From Lumbricus rubellus (Eukaryota > Annelida > Clitellata > Crassiclitellata > Lumbricidae): a stretch of DNA of 64,000 nt. Positions 35,237 to 48,200 of this stretch are shown here, one piece after another (the stretch's first letter is position 1; the number at the start of each line of letters is the position of its first letter). The DNA lies in the NCBI GenBank assembly GCA_945859605.1, contig OX243815.1:29814481-29878480 (forward strand). Direction: 5' to 3'. The notes beneath the pieces were generated by a model. That model ran no database searches. It saw only the letters and a list, made by a program, of their open reading frames with translations, and was not told where the DNA came from. The position numbers were made by a program, and so were the translations under genes.

Positions 35237-36230
35237 TTTATTACAAGCAAATATATTAAAATATCATAAATATGATTAAGAATAATTTAATCAGTGCAAA
35301 TATTGCACTAGGAGTTCAGCGGAAACATGAAAATTAGACAAAAATGCTAGAAAAAGATGTCTGTGTACTTTGAGGGCATCCACATTACAATTGACCGAAA
35401 TGCGTACATGGGAATGACTTGTGTCCAATGGAGATTTCTGAATATTAATTCAACACATGGTCATTTCAGTTGATTTAGTGAAGGCTGTGCTTCAAACACT
35501 ACCTTCAGTCAGCAGTCTGCCAGGTAGTCAGAACTAGTCCCTTCCCTTGTGAGGCATGGTAGTAACAAAGTATCCAATGAAATAGCACAGCTATAATGGC
35601 ACCAACCTCATTTATATAGGCCTACTTAGTGAACAATGGGAAAATTTTGGCTTTAATACGTACTGCTGGAATGTGGACTGTGTAAAGCAAACATGTACGT
35701 TATCACCAAATGTGCAGAAATAGAGCAGTGCTGTCCAACTTTGTTGACACCGGGTGCCACCAAAGAACTTTTTGTTAAAGCCACGAGCTGCACCGGTGAA
35801 CTCAAAGCAACAACCATAATCTAATGTAAATTGTTTAAGCTGTTTTCAAATTTACTAGGGAATAATGACAATGAATGCGTAGGCTTACGTCGTGGGAAGC
35901 ACATTGTTAAGTAATTAATAAGCCAAGTTTCATATGAACTTCTGGCTATGCAAGCTGGCCGCAGTTCGGTTTTCTTCATTTTCAACAAATTTGAACAAAT
36001 TTCACTACGTTAAGCGGGCCATTTAAAATCAACTCGAGGGCCACATGTGGCTCACAGGCCACAAGTTGGACAGCACTGAAATAGAGAAAGGAAAAGGTCC
36101 GAATTACATCGCAGCATACGACCACATGTGCATCAGTTTGCATCTACATAACTTTCTAAGCACTATGGTTCAGCAATCAGCTTCATTGTCACATGGTGTG
36201 TCATTGTCACATGGTGTCATTGTCACAATG
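35237..36230 (-). other. NEK1 3' flank / predicted 3' UTR
   Basis: The first good minus-strand AATAAA is at 35242-35237, about 1 kb beyond the NEK1 stop and only 16 bp from the plus-strand AATAAA at 35216-35221. A hAT MITE (35726-36078) lies inside, so it would be part of a long NEK1 3' UTR. Confidence 0.45.
35726..36078. mobile_element. hAT-type MITE (family D), 353 bp, 8-bp TSD
   Basis: The ends are CAGTGCTGTCCAACTT in inverted orientation. AAATAGAG is duplicated on both sides (35718-35725 and 36079-36086). No ORF. Superfamily by terminal sequence and duplication length. Confidence 0.88.
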
Positions 36231-39200
36231 TCACATGGTGTTGCCATCTGTTGACAGGCAGTCGGCAACAACAAGTTCAAGCAGTGACTGATAAAGCGCC
36301 GAGTCCCAAGCGCCAAAGATCTGCATCACTTTCTTGCGGACTTCATCATTATGATCAGCGTCCAGATCTTCCGATTCATGTGCATCCTACACAAATGCAG
36401 AAGGACAACACCGAATCATTGTTTTTACAATTCTTAATAAAAATAATTCTTAATAAAATTTTCATTAATTTTATGAAATCATGCATTTTGTGTGACGTAA
36501 TGAAAAACCCATCCAATGTCTAATTTTGCTCCTGTGCATGAACCTGATAATGACAAATAACAATTAATAAAATGTTCTTGAGATCGGCATCACTTATACA
36601 AAAATTTCAGGTGCAAGGGAACCTTACAACCAGTTGATTGGCTGCAAGGTCCTCTGGATCAATTTCATTTTAACTATCCCTCTATATAGCACCCCTTCAA
36701 GATCTTCACTCAGGGGTGCTCCCGACTACAGCGCAGACACTGCATCAGAGTTTCACGCCGAAGTGCCCAAGCAATTGCAAGTGAAGGACTTGCTCAAGGT
36801 CCCTACACGGCGGCTTGAGGTGGAATCGAACCTGCAACCATCCGGCTGCAAGTCAATGAACACACCCACTACACCATCATGCCCCACATCAAGTGCTGAA
36901 GTTGTGAATAGAATGAAATCATACTTTGAGAACTCGATACGCTTTGTTGAACTTCTTTTCGCCAAGCTTCTTGCTCAGTTCGCCTCTAAGCGCCTTTACT
37001 TGCGATCGCTTGTCAGGCTCTTCAAAGAACTCGTCTTGTTCATCAACTGAAAGAAAGAGAACCATTGTATTGCATTGTATTGTATCTATACATTTATAAA
37101 GCGCCTCTCACAGTGCACACCAATCAGAGGCGCTCCCAGTACGTTAGACCAAGAGAAAAAAAATAGTCTTGAGACACCGAAAAGAGGCATTTGGTCCACC
37201 AGTTAATATGGATGAACGCGTTGAAGGAGGAAGCTGGTTCCACAATGAAGGGCCAATGAGAGCAAAGGCACGCATTTAATATGCAAGCAATATAATTATG
37301 GTTTCTGGAAAACAACATTCATTGGAGTGACAGCTCAGTGAATGCGTGAAAGTACACAACGTGTTCATTTAAGAGGGAAAACTGGAAGTTGGGATACCGA
37401 ATGTTCACTATCATCTGGAACCTCATAAGGCCAGACTATTAATGGATGATCTGCAGGCTATGAATATGAACACCATAGGCCTTCAGGACATAAGATAGTT
37501 CTTGATGCAGGAGAGTCGGCCATGTGCTAGCTCCGTCAAATACTTGCTGGTCACTCTGCTTCGTTTTTCACTACCATTACCTTACGACAGTCCTAATCGA
37601 AAAGGGTTGGGCTGAATAGGCATCCTTCAATGGGTGCTATTTAAATTTGCTGTAATAATAATAAATAATAATAATAATAATAATAATAATACGAACATGG
37701 TGTTTCCAGCATATAGCACCCATATATGGGCCTTTGACCTCAAAATTAAGTCTATACCCACACCTAATGTGTGGTAACAAAGGCAAGTGAACAGTATCAG
37801 TCTGAGAGGATACACAAACTTTTGCTCCCCATTATAGAAAAATCAAACCAATCAATATATTACCTTCTCTGGTTGATTCTTTGATTGTTTCCAAGCTGCT
37901 GTCTTGCTTAGCTGTAAAATAAATGTCAGCTGTTTCACATGGTTGTCATTACTATTATACCAAGATTTCTAAGTCACATATAAATGCAAATTTAACATGA
38001 TGTTAGTTAGTAACCAAGTGAAGTACGGTAGTAGTAGCTACCACAAATGATGATCACAATGATGATTAAGATATAATTATGATGGTGGTGGTGGTGGTGT
38101 GGTGGTGGTAGTGGTGGTGGTGTGGTGGTGGTAGTGGTGGTGGTGGTAGCGGTGGTGATGATGAAATTGATGGCTATGATAGTGAAAATGTTTATTCTTT
38201 AGTTGTATATTGTGCCCACCACCATCACCAAAGCAATAGGATAAAGATGTTCACAATGATTAAGTCAAGTTGATGACACTGATGTCTGTGATGCCTAAGA
38301 TGATCATAATTAAGAAGGTGGTTGCAATGACCTGTCGGCGCTGTTGGTGGCGGCTGTAGAATGCTCTTCATTGTCTCCATCATATTCTTGTAGTCATTCT
38401 GTGAGCTCTCACTCAGCTGCTTCCTCAGAGTTCTAGCAACATCACAACAAATACAACACAACACAACAACATGTCTAAATGAGTGCCTCTGAATAGTTGA
38501 AAGAGGTAATATATGACAAAGTCCTAAGCCACAAAGTCAGACCTGCACCTCAACGTGGTGGTGGTGGTGGTGGGAAGGGGGGGGTGAACAGCCAAGAAGA
38601 GGAATGCTTGGTGAGGCTATGCCATCAGGGGAGAAGGCCTCGGCCAAAGGACCTCCTAGGGCATCACGCGAGGTGGACAGGCTCACCAAGAACCCTGAAA
38701 CAGCTGGCCAACGCAGGAGGCAGGTGCTGGAAGGACACATAAGAGCGGAAGAGGTCCGGTTGGACCCAATGGCCACCTTACCCTACCAGGAGAGGAATGG
38801 TCACCGCCTGGCAAAAAGACCAAGGAATTTTTACATAATGATACGTCATGTAAAGGCTTCATCATCGGCGCGGCCGGGCGGAGAAGAAAAGAAGAAGAAC
38901 TAAGTGAGCGTTAATGAATTAAATACAATAATTCTGTCTAAGATATTAAAACAACATTTCCTTTCAATTAACGATTGTAACCAGCCGGGGTTTGACAACT
39001 GTACTGCCTATTAAACAAATATTATATATGTATATATATAATATAGTTAGTTAAGCATTTTCTTCAGGCAGTTAAGTATTTTCAAATGTGCTCTACAGCA
39101 GCGGTTCTCAACCTTTTCACACTCACGGACCCCTTTTTAATTTTTGGTTCCGGTCACGGACCCCCACCGAAATTTGGCGATCGTGACTGTGTGACTGTAC

Positions 39201-42200
39201 AATCCTATATAATAGTAGGCCTACATGTATGCTATAATATAGCATAGATATGCTCCTGCACTCCTGTAGTATAAATTTATAGTGCTAATAAGATGAAATT
39301 TATTAGAAAAAAACTGTATTTTATTTTAATGTAAACTTTGGACATGCACATTCGGGCTCAGTTTTTCTGCTCTAATGAATATGTTTGGAAATTAGGCCTA
39401 AATTAACAAATTTCGGTTGATTGATCTGAGCATTTCCTTATTTTTATGTGAATTCATGCAATTGATCAAGTGTATCAAAGACAAAGTTATATAGGCTACT
39501 ACTCTCCGTTTTTGCACCAGAGATCAAGTTATTTCAAAAGCAGACACTTAATCACTAAAGCCTAAGTTGTGGTTTTTCTCTCAAAGAGACTCTCTCAAAA
39601 GCATTACATCCCAATATCTGGAGTTGGTTACAAACGAACCCATCTAAAACAGATGAATTTGTCATTAATCAGCGTATTGTTACCGGTAGTTTCATGTCGA
39701 CATTGAAAAGGAGAAATATTGAAAAATTGACAAAGACTTATCTGTTTATATGTATTTAACTAGAAAATATATAATTTTCAAGACTTGCTCGCGGACCCCC
39801 AGGCAGATGGCCGCGGACCCCCAGGGGTCCGCGGACCCTAGGTTGAGAACCGCTGCTCTACAGGCTCTGGATAGATGTAGAGATACATGGATAGTTCGAT
39901 ACATCTGGTACACAGATACCTGAGATACATGGATAATTGGATACATCCATTATACAGATACCTATTTCTCTTGGACCGAACTTCTTTCTTCCCATCTGTC
40001 GTCTTTCCATCGTCTGCTTTGTCTTCATTTCTTGATTTCGACCGACTCACAGATGACGTTGGTCGACTTGCGGCGCCATAGACAATCGTCTCCTACGTGT
40101 ACACAACAACTCGCTTTTAAAACAGATCTCCAACATCAATCAGACACATGATGGTCAATCAGTCAGTCAGAAAACAAACCATCATTTAATTTACGATTCA
40201 TCACCTTAACTCTTTAATGCCGGAGGGTAAAGGATTTTCCATACCATTTACTACCATCTCGGCATTAAAGGGTTAATGATTATTAGTTGATGGATTCGGT
40301 CCATTGTCAACACTCTGCAGGAGGTGGTCAATCAATGGTCAATAGCAATCAGCCAGTGATAATGAAAATCACGTCTATTGACAAGCTTATTGTGAGTTGC
40401 TAACACTGAAAGACGATGAAACAAATTTCATGATCTTGTTGAAAACACCTCTTGGCAGCCTGTCAGGCGTGACTCGTTTAGAGCTCTGCCCCCTATGGAG
40501 TGGAAGGCTGAGTCATCAAACCCCCACCTTTGCAAGATCTATTTGTTCTTCAAGCAAGAGTGTAACCATTAACCACAACTATCTCTGGGACATCCAAATT
40601 GAATGTGTTATGCACAAGAAAGCAATAAATGGTAAACATACATCATGCTAGTTTTTAAATAGTCAATGTACACTGTACAGGAACATACATTTTGTACTTT
40701 CTGTATTTTTTGTCATATTACTTAATACTTTTTCTAATTTGGAAACTAGTTGCTTTTCAAATAAAAGTAAAAACCTTTGGAGAGCACTAGTTAATTGAAT
40801 GCAAGGACTGAGCACAACATACATCATCAGTATCTTTGTCGTGTTCCAGTTCTTCGCTGCTTCCTGTCTCAAAATCGTCGTCATCATCTGAGGCTGTTCC
40901 ATCTGCCTCATCATGGTGTGGCCGATACCTCTGCAGATCTGGTTCCGAACACGTTCTCAGATGGTTCACCTCAGCATCAAAATCGCCGCGATTGATACCC
41001 TGCGCAACACCAGTATCTGATGATTTCTCTTCAACGGCCTCAGCTACAGCTCCACCTTCAACTTTCTTATCATCTACAAAATACGCAGGAAATTATGTTT
41101 CAATCATTTTATTCAGAGTTATTTATTTTATGGTTACTAACAAGAGTCCACTATTTATATGAACTGAAATCAGAAATCTCTCTTCCTTTGAAGCGGCACC
41201 ATATAAATTTGAGATTGCAGCTACGGTGAACAACATCCTCCCAAACAATTGATGACATTCAATACCTGGGTTATTTAATAAGCTTTAATGTAATTTTATA
41301 TCTGAAATTTCCAGATTGAAAAAAGAGTATGCATTAGCAATATTACTAATTAATTACTGGTATATCTTATATATCTTATATAATATGATGATTTTAAGTA
41401 GTGATGATAATGAAATGATGACTACAACACTGCAGATGCCAGAAGTATTGGTAAACACACAGATGCCAATAATCATGGAAACTCCGATTGAGACTCAAAT
41501 GATAGAAACTCACCGGCAGCAGTGATGTCACCGTCGCGCTGGTTCCCTTGTCTTGTCACTGGTCGAGGAGATGCGCTGTCATTGAGATCACGTGATGTCA
41601 GCGACAGTTCAGCATTCTCCAACAGATTTACAACAGTCCTACTTGGTCCACTCCACGGACGCCTAGTGCCATCTGTACAGCATAGATGTCAAATATCTTA
41701 TAACATTTCATAACGTCTTCCCTTACAAAAAATACAATTTACATACATATTTGATTCAGAATAAAGTTTTTCGAGTAGAATTATTTCCAAGTTTGGACTT
41801 GAGTCAAGTCAACCGAGATATATGAAGTGCCTTTATATTTTTTTTCAAGTATTTCAGTTAAGCATTAGCTATAGATGATGAACTTATTCTTGCAGAACTA
41901 TAACGTCATTCATGGCACAGAGAAGCAGTTTTGAGATATTTATAAAAGAGTCATATACAGTAAAGTTCTGAGGAAAGCTCAATTACAAACATACTGAATT
42001 AACTATATAAATGCACGACTTTATTCAGCAATTTTACATTCTTTTAGAGACTCCATGATGAATATGTCAGTCTTTCTCCTAATGTGTACAAGGTTAGGCC
42101 TTCGCTTAATCATCTAAAACAAATGAGCATGAGAATGAGAATTTGCTCATTTTACCCTACCTTTGCTGATGCCCGTATTCTCAAGGTCCATTTTGCAGAG

Positions 42201-45200
42201 GGCCTGGCCAACCGTCTCATCGCCCCATTTCAACCCGCTTTTCTCATCCTGCGTGTCCTCCATACCCAGGTGGCCAAGGGCTTGTCCTGCCGTCCCATCT
42301 CCCCACAAAGGCCTGCCAAGGGCGTCTGTCTTTTCGAGACGCATGTGGCTGAGGGCCTGACCTGATGTCTCGTCTCCCCATGGTCCTCCCTCTGCTGGCT
42401 GGAAAGAACGACCGGCTGCTCGATCCCAATTGCGATGGTGTTCTCTCTCTGCTGCATCAGGAAACTGAAAAACATTCTAAATATCAAGCAACCAAGAAAA
42501 ACACAATACTTAAAATACAGAAAGTACTTTTACTGCCAGCAAAGTGAAACATAATTATAGAATTTGAAGTGACAGGCAATTAGGCTACTACATTAGCATG
42601 TATGTACATTGTACAAGCACTTGTTATAGCGCCTCTGCACGATTTATACTCAGAGGTGCTACCGACTACAGCGCTGACACTGAATCAAACTTTCATACCT
42701 AAGCACTTGAGCAATTGCGCGTGAATAACATGACCTTATGACCTTTAAAAGAGTTCAAATTTAGATACAACAAAACGTTTCACATGTTCCTCGATGATTA
42801 AGCCAATAGAAACCTGATCATGTGATCTTCTTCTTTCTAGTTCCTTCCTCTTTTCACCGTTCTCCTTCAGCAGACGTGCATTCTCATCAACCCTTGCCTA
42901 AAACATACATCACTCAACAGTCTATCGGCACCTCAATTTGTCAACAAAATGACATATAACAATTTCATGACAGAACTTGAAATTTACGTTGAATTTTGTA
43001 AACGCAAACCCACCAGACTGATGAAAAGTTCAACATTTACCTCACAACTTGCAAAAAGATCTTTCTCTGACTTTTCACCCAAAACTAAAGACAATAATTT
43101 CAGATATGCTGTAACTTCTCTTTTTCTTCTAACCTTTTCTGTCACGTAACATCATCTCCTAATACTGTTTTATCAAATTAACAGTGTGTACCAGGATTCA
43201 ACCAATCAAAGAATGAAAGACATATACACCTGAATTCAATGATCATGGCAATACTACTACAACTCAGCTACACTCCATAACAATCAGTTGCACTCAGTAA
43301 CACTCAGTTACCACGCACTCAACGTCAGAAAGTGGAAAATTCAAAATGGATGACATTTGAAACTTATCTCTTGACAGATTCATCCAAACAAATGCTCATA
43401 TACGCTTCATTATTTAGACATGAAAGTTGCTAACTGACATTTTGCAACACTAAAAGCAAAATACTTTTCATCACTTAAAGCCTCAAAGTTTCCTTACTCC
43501 ATGAAAGTTTCATGCAAAATGTGCTACATAAATTCAGCCTTTACTACTACACTACAGAGAGCAATGCGTCATGATGAAAGATGACAGTTGCATAGCAACG
43601 TACACGAAGCGCTTGTATATTCCTTCTATAGTCTTCATCACTCGGTCTGTCTATCGCCGATGAAAACTAGAAAAGTTAAAAAAACTGAAGAGAACATGGG
43701 CCAATGAAAGACGTGAAGGATAACTGGTACGTGCAGCATTCCAGAAATACACTCCTAAATACACCTCACCTAATAACATTGAAAACACTAACAATAAACG
43801 GAAGAAAGCAGAACTTCTTCCAAAACTTCTTTGCAATAAACATCCACTAACATTGTATCATTATCAGTATTTGACATGAGGTTTTCTAATGCTTAAGGTT
43901 CATTATCAATGACCAGCATCAAATGCCCCTAAACGTGATTATGATCATTATTATTACAAGTATGATACTGCTACTACTACCGGTACTACTACTACTAATA
44001 ATAAATTAGTAGTAGTAGCAGCAGTAGTAGTAGTAGTACCGGTAGTAGTAGCAGTATCATACTTATAATACAAGTAATAAAAACTGATATTAAAAGAAAG
44101 CAGAACTTCATCTAAAACTTCTTTTACAAGTTAGTCTTCATAATCAAGAGAAGAAGACCACGAAAGAACTGGCAGGACACCATCAAAGGTGACTTGAGAT
44201 ATCTGTAGATGTCATGGAAGAAGGCTGAAAAACTGGTGATGGACAGGGACGAGTGGAGGAAATGCGTTGCCCAATGTGCAGACCTGCACGAAAAGGACTA
44301 AATTCTACATAAGTAAGTAATAGTAATAAATATAATAACTGGACTGTTCTTTAAAAGTGATCAATCACTTAACCTTCCAATAAATCAATCAACTGATCAA
44401 GCAATCAATCAAAATCAATTACCGGTACATCCTGCATCATTGCGACCTTCTGAAATTGCTTCATTTGACTATTCGTTGAATTCATAAAAGAATCACATTT
44501 TTTTAGTACCTCATACTGGGGTTCAACGGCAACTTTTTCCTGCATTCGTCTTCTGTCGCAATGATTCTGCTGTCGAATCCTATCAAGTTGCGCCAAGTAA
44601 TCCTAGAAAACAATATATACCGTACATGTCAAAACTTAACTTGAAGTGGTGCTATATAAATTTACGATTACAATGACTGGCTTAATGCTAAAGTCAATGA
44701 ACTGCGTGATGCTTGATTAGCCTTCTGTTACTAAAGCACGCAGCTTTTAAGAAAAGCTTTCAGTTCTATAATATTATGTTGTCTGAAATACTGTACAACT
44801 GCCTTACACTATCACGCATGCTGATTTAGTCAGATACATTTAAAAATCAATTCAAAATTCCATCCGTCAGTAAAATAATATCAAGAGTTCAGTTCTTAGT
44901 AATCACAAGTCATCGCCACCCTAAAGTTTAAAAAATGTATTTATTGTTCAAGGCTTGAACTCTGCATGGTAAGAAATATGGAAGCTGTCAATCAGGACAG
45001 AGTTAGTACCGCCTCCTCTCGTTTCCGTTGTTGCTCTTTGCTCTGTAAAACAACTTGACTGGATTCTGGTCCTCTTCTGTCGTTTCCATGATAACGTTCA
45101 GGCTGAGACAAGAGCACAAGCAAAAGACAATATATAAGATAAGTTAAATAAATACATAGTGAATAGTAAAATAAAGCAATTCAATTAATAAATGCAGCTG

Positions 45201-48200
45201 TGACCCAGTAACAAATGACTTATGAATAAGAGTTCTCACAGGTATACAGTCTTAGGACTAAAGAATATCTCAGTGGTACCACAATAGACAGCAAGCTAGT
45301 AATTACAGGAAAATTGTCCTTTTGGGTTGTATATCACTAGAAATTTGTTGTTTCGTATTACACAAATGTATAATTGACTGAATTGTTTTTGAAGAGTTGT
45401 TTTTTTAGTTAAGTTTTCTACATTACTTGTTATTTCATTCTGTTGTTTTGCCTACTGTTCAATTCATGATATCAACCGTTTAGCCATCAGTTAAAACTGC
45501 ACATGTAAATAGGTGTCCCTGTTAGCGGGATTTTCATCCCTTAGGGCCTTCCTTGTTACCATCCGATCTTGTGAAGCATTTTGTACTATGACAATTGTTT
45601 ATGGTTGATGGTTACAATAAATGGTTTGATTGATTGATTGATTGATTTAAAAACTTGGATTCAAACTTTAGATGTACAGGCAGAAGGGTGGAAGGGTGGC
45701 AATCGGCCACCATACCACCCTGTTGCAGGTTAAATCAAAAGACCAGAACACACACATATTGATTGACTGAAAATACACTTCGCTACTTGTGTTTTTTTAG
45801 TCCGATTTTAATTGTCGATTTACATTGTCCAGTTGACCTTGCAAATTTTTTAGAAACTTTAAAAGCTCTTAATGATGTTACTTTCTTGTACCACAGAACC
45901 TAATTCAGATATACTTACTGGTATAGGCAATTGGCCACTTATCATATATGCATTCACTTGCATTGATGCCAAATAGGTCTACACTGAATATAAGGTAATT
46001 GAAACAAATAACATACACAAATTTCTGCTGTTTTACAACTTGCATACTAAAAGCTTAAAGCAACAATTTTGATTTTCCAGAACTCACCTTGTAGCCAAAG
46101 AGATCACCCTGCGCCTTGGCTTTGTAAAGAGCAGCTTCTTGTCTTCGCTGAAGATAGTCATCAAAATACCTGATAGAATAAAGAAAGACTTCAGATAAAA
46201 AGTTTCCATAAATAAGGTTTCTTAGATAGATCTGCTGTAACCAGTTCACTGCACTATTAAAATCTGACATTATTCTCTTAGCATTTAATTTAACTTGGTA
46301 GCAATAATTGACTTCTGAGACCTAAACTAGTGTACAGCTCTCATTTTTATCTCTTACTTAATTAACTTTAAAAACTGGCTTCAACCATTCTTCATAACTC
46401 ATCCATGAAATTCTTTATATACAGTGGCTTTAAATTCACTTGGCAAATCAAAAGTAGAATGGCTGAAGCATCTACTTTGCTCTTAGATCCGCATCTTTTA
46501 TCTATGCTTGTACATGAAGTTCCTCAAAGTCAGAATACTAAACAACAGAATTGATATTAATGAAAAAATATCTTACACGAGTCGCTTTCTACCCAGGTTC
46601 TCCTGTATCAGTTCTCTTTCTCTGCCAGCACCTGACAAAGAAAATATTCAATCACAGTCAACAGACTCAACACCAAACAACTGACAAAAGTTACACCAAT
46701 AAACCAACTGACTAACTAATCCACCAGAGTGACCAACTTACTGACTGACTGACCGATCGATGTTGACTGATTGATTGACTAGCTGATTGATTGATCAATG
46801 ATCACTGATTGACATTAACTGACCAACTGATTGACTGATTAGCTGATTGATTGATCAATGATTGACATTAACTGATTGACTGAGTAGCTGATTGATTGAT
46901 CAATGATTGACATTAACTGATTGACTGAGTAGCTGATTGATTGATCAATGATTGACATTAACTGACCAACTGATTGACTGAGTAGCTGACTGATAGATCA
47001 CTGATTGACACTAACTGACCAAATGATTAATTGACTGACTGCACTGATTGGTCACTGATTGAAGCAAAAACTCCAAGCCATAAAAGACTAATGCAATCAA
47101 TACCCATAGGAATAGGTCTTTGTTGAAATTGGTTCAACCAATCATGATGTTGTTCGTATCGACCGACTTCACGGTTTGGGTCAATCGTCTGTGACAGTGA
47201 AAAATAAAGAAAACAAATTAGCAGCCTAGTTTAAAAAATTAATTGCTCACATGTCTAATAATGCATTTGCATTTCATTAATGAATCAATAGACAGTTAGG
47301 TCCTGAAATACTGTTCCTGGGTCAGTCAGCCATTTATGGGAGTCCATGAATCAGCATCTATGTTTGAATGCATAAGACCAACCATCAAGGCCGTAGCCAG
47401 GATTTTATTTCGGGGGGTGTTTTCAGTGGCGGTCAGGTTTTCAGTTTTGGGGAGGCTGAATTTCCTGAAAAATGTCCATCATTTTTATCGGCCAAATCTC
47501 GAAATCTTGGAAATATTTCCATTTTCGCGGTCAAAATTGAATTCAACTTCAATTTTTCAGATTTTTCAGATCAAAATTTAATCTATTAGGCCTATTTCAT
47601 TTTGGGGGGTGTTTTCATGGCATTTTTCATGGTTTTTTTGCATCACAAACTAGAAAATGCAATAGATTTTTTCTGCATTTTCCATTTCGGGGGGCGTTCA
47701 AACACCCAAAACACCCCCCTGTCTACGGCCTTGCTAACCATGTTTGCAAGATTTGAGTTTACAACGAAAGATTACGGCAGTCTGTCAACAATGATAATTT
47801 TCTGGTCCATCAGTGCATCTAATTGTCATTTATTGATCCATTTTACAGTGCAAATGTCTGGAATCTAAAAAGCATACCCAAAAGGAACAGAAGTCCTGTT
47901 TAATTACGGTCACCTATTAGCTCTAATCAATGTAATCGTAAGGTAACATAACAAAAACAATGAATAGCACTTAAGATTAATTTTTTTAAATAATGAGCAA
48001 CTAAAAGAGAACGAAAAGATACTTGGCTACAACTGAGCTGAATACCTGATAATAAAGGCAAATCAGAAGAAAAAAACTATGGAAGAATTATACAAGGTGC
48101 ATTTTAGTAAGCTGATATGCAGCTGATGCTGATGTATGCGTGCATAGTTAAGCTATTAAACGCAATTGCTGTATTTATTACTGTATCAGCAACGATTCAG

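Larger units (their letters stand above)
36231..42464 (-). other. NEK1 C-terminal exons 24-31 with Trp-Gly-Asp repeats
   Basis: Exon 24 encodes three tandem ~25-residue units starting Trp-Gly-Asp at residues about 582, 607 and 633, each with Gly-Gln-Ala-Leu. Exon 25 adds a diverged Trp-Ser-Gly-Pro unit at 661 whose [11 protein letters not shown] aligns with the single conserved Trp-Gly motif of vertebrate NEK1. Exon 26 carries Leu-Arg-Thr-Cys-Ser-Glu-Pro-Asp-Leu (746-754) and an acidic run. Exons 30-31 encode the conserved Leu-Arg-Gly-Glu-Leu ... Phe-Asn-Lys-Ala-Tyr and Leu-Leu-Glu-Leu-Val-Val-Ala-Asp segments. Confidence 0.85.

Noticed and set aside
38604..38903. 99-residue ORF as a host gene
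   Set aside because: It resembles a LINE 5' region, has a related inverted copy at 53965-54270, and lies antisense in a NEK1 intron.
46735..47062. CRISPR-like regularly spaced repeats
   Set aside because: The repeats are contiguous TTGA/CTGA-derived minisatellite units in a eukaryotic intron, without unique spacers.
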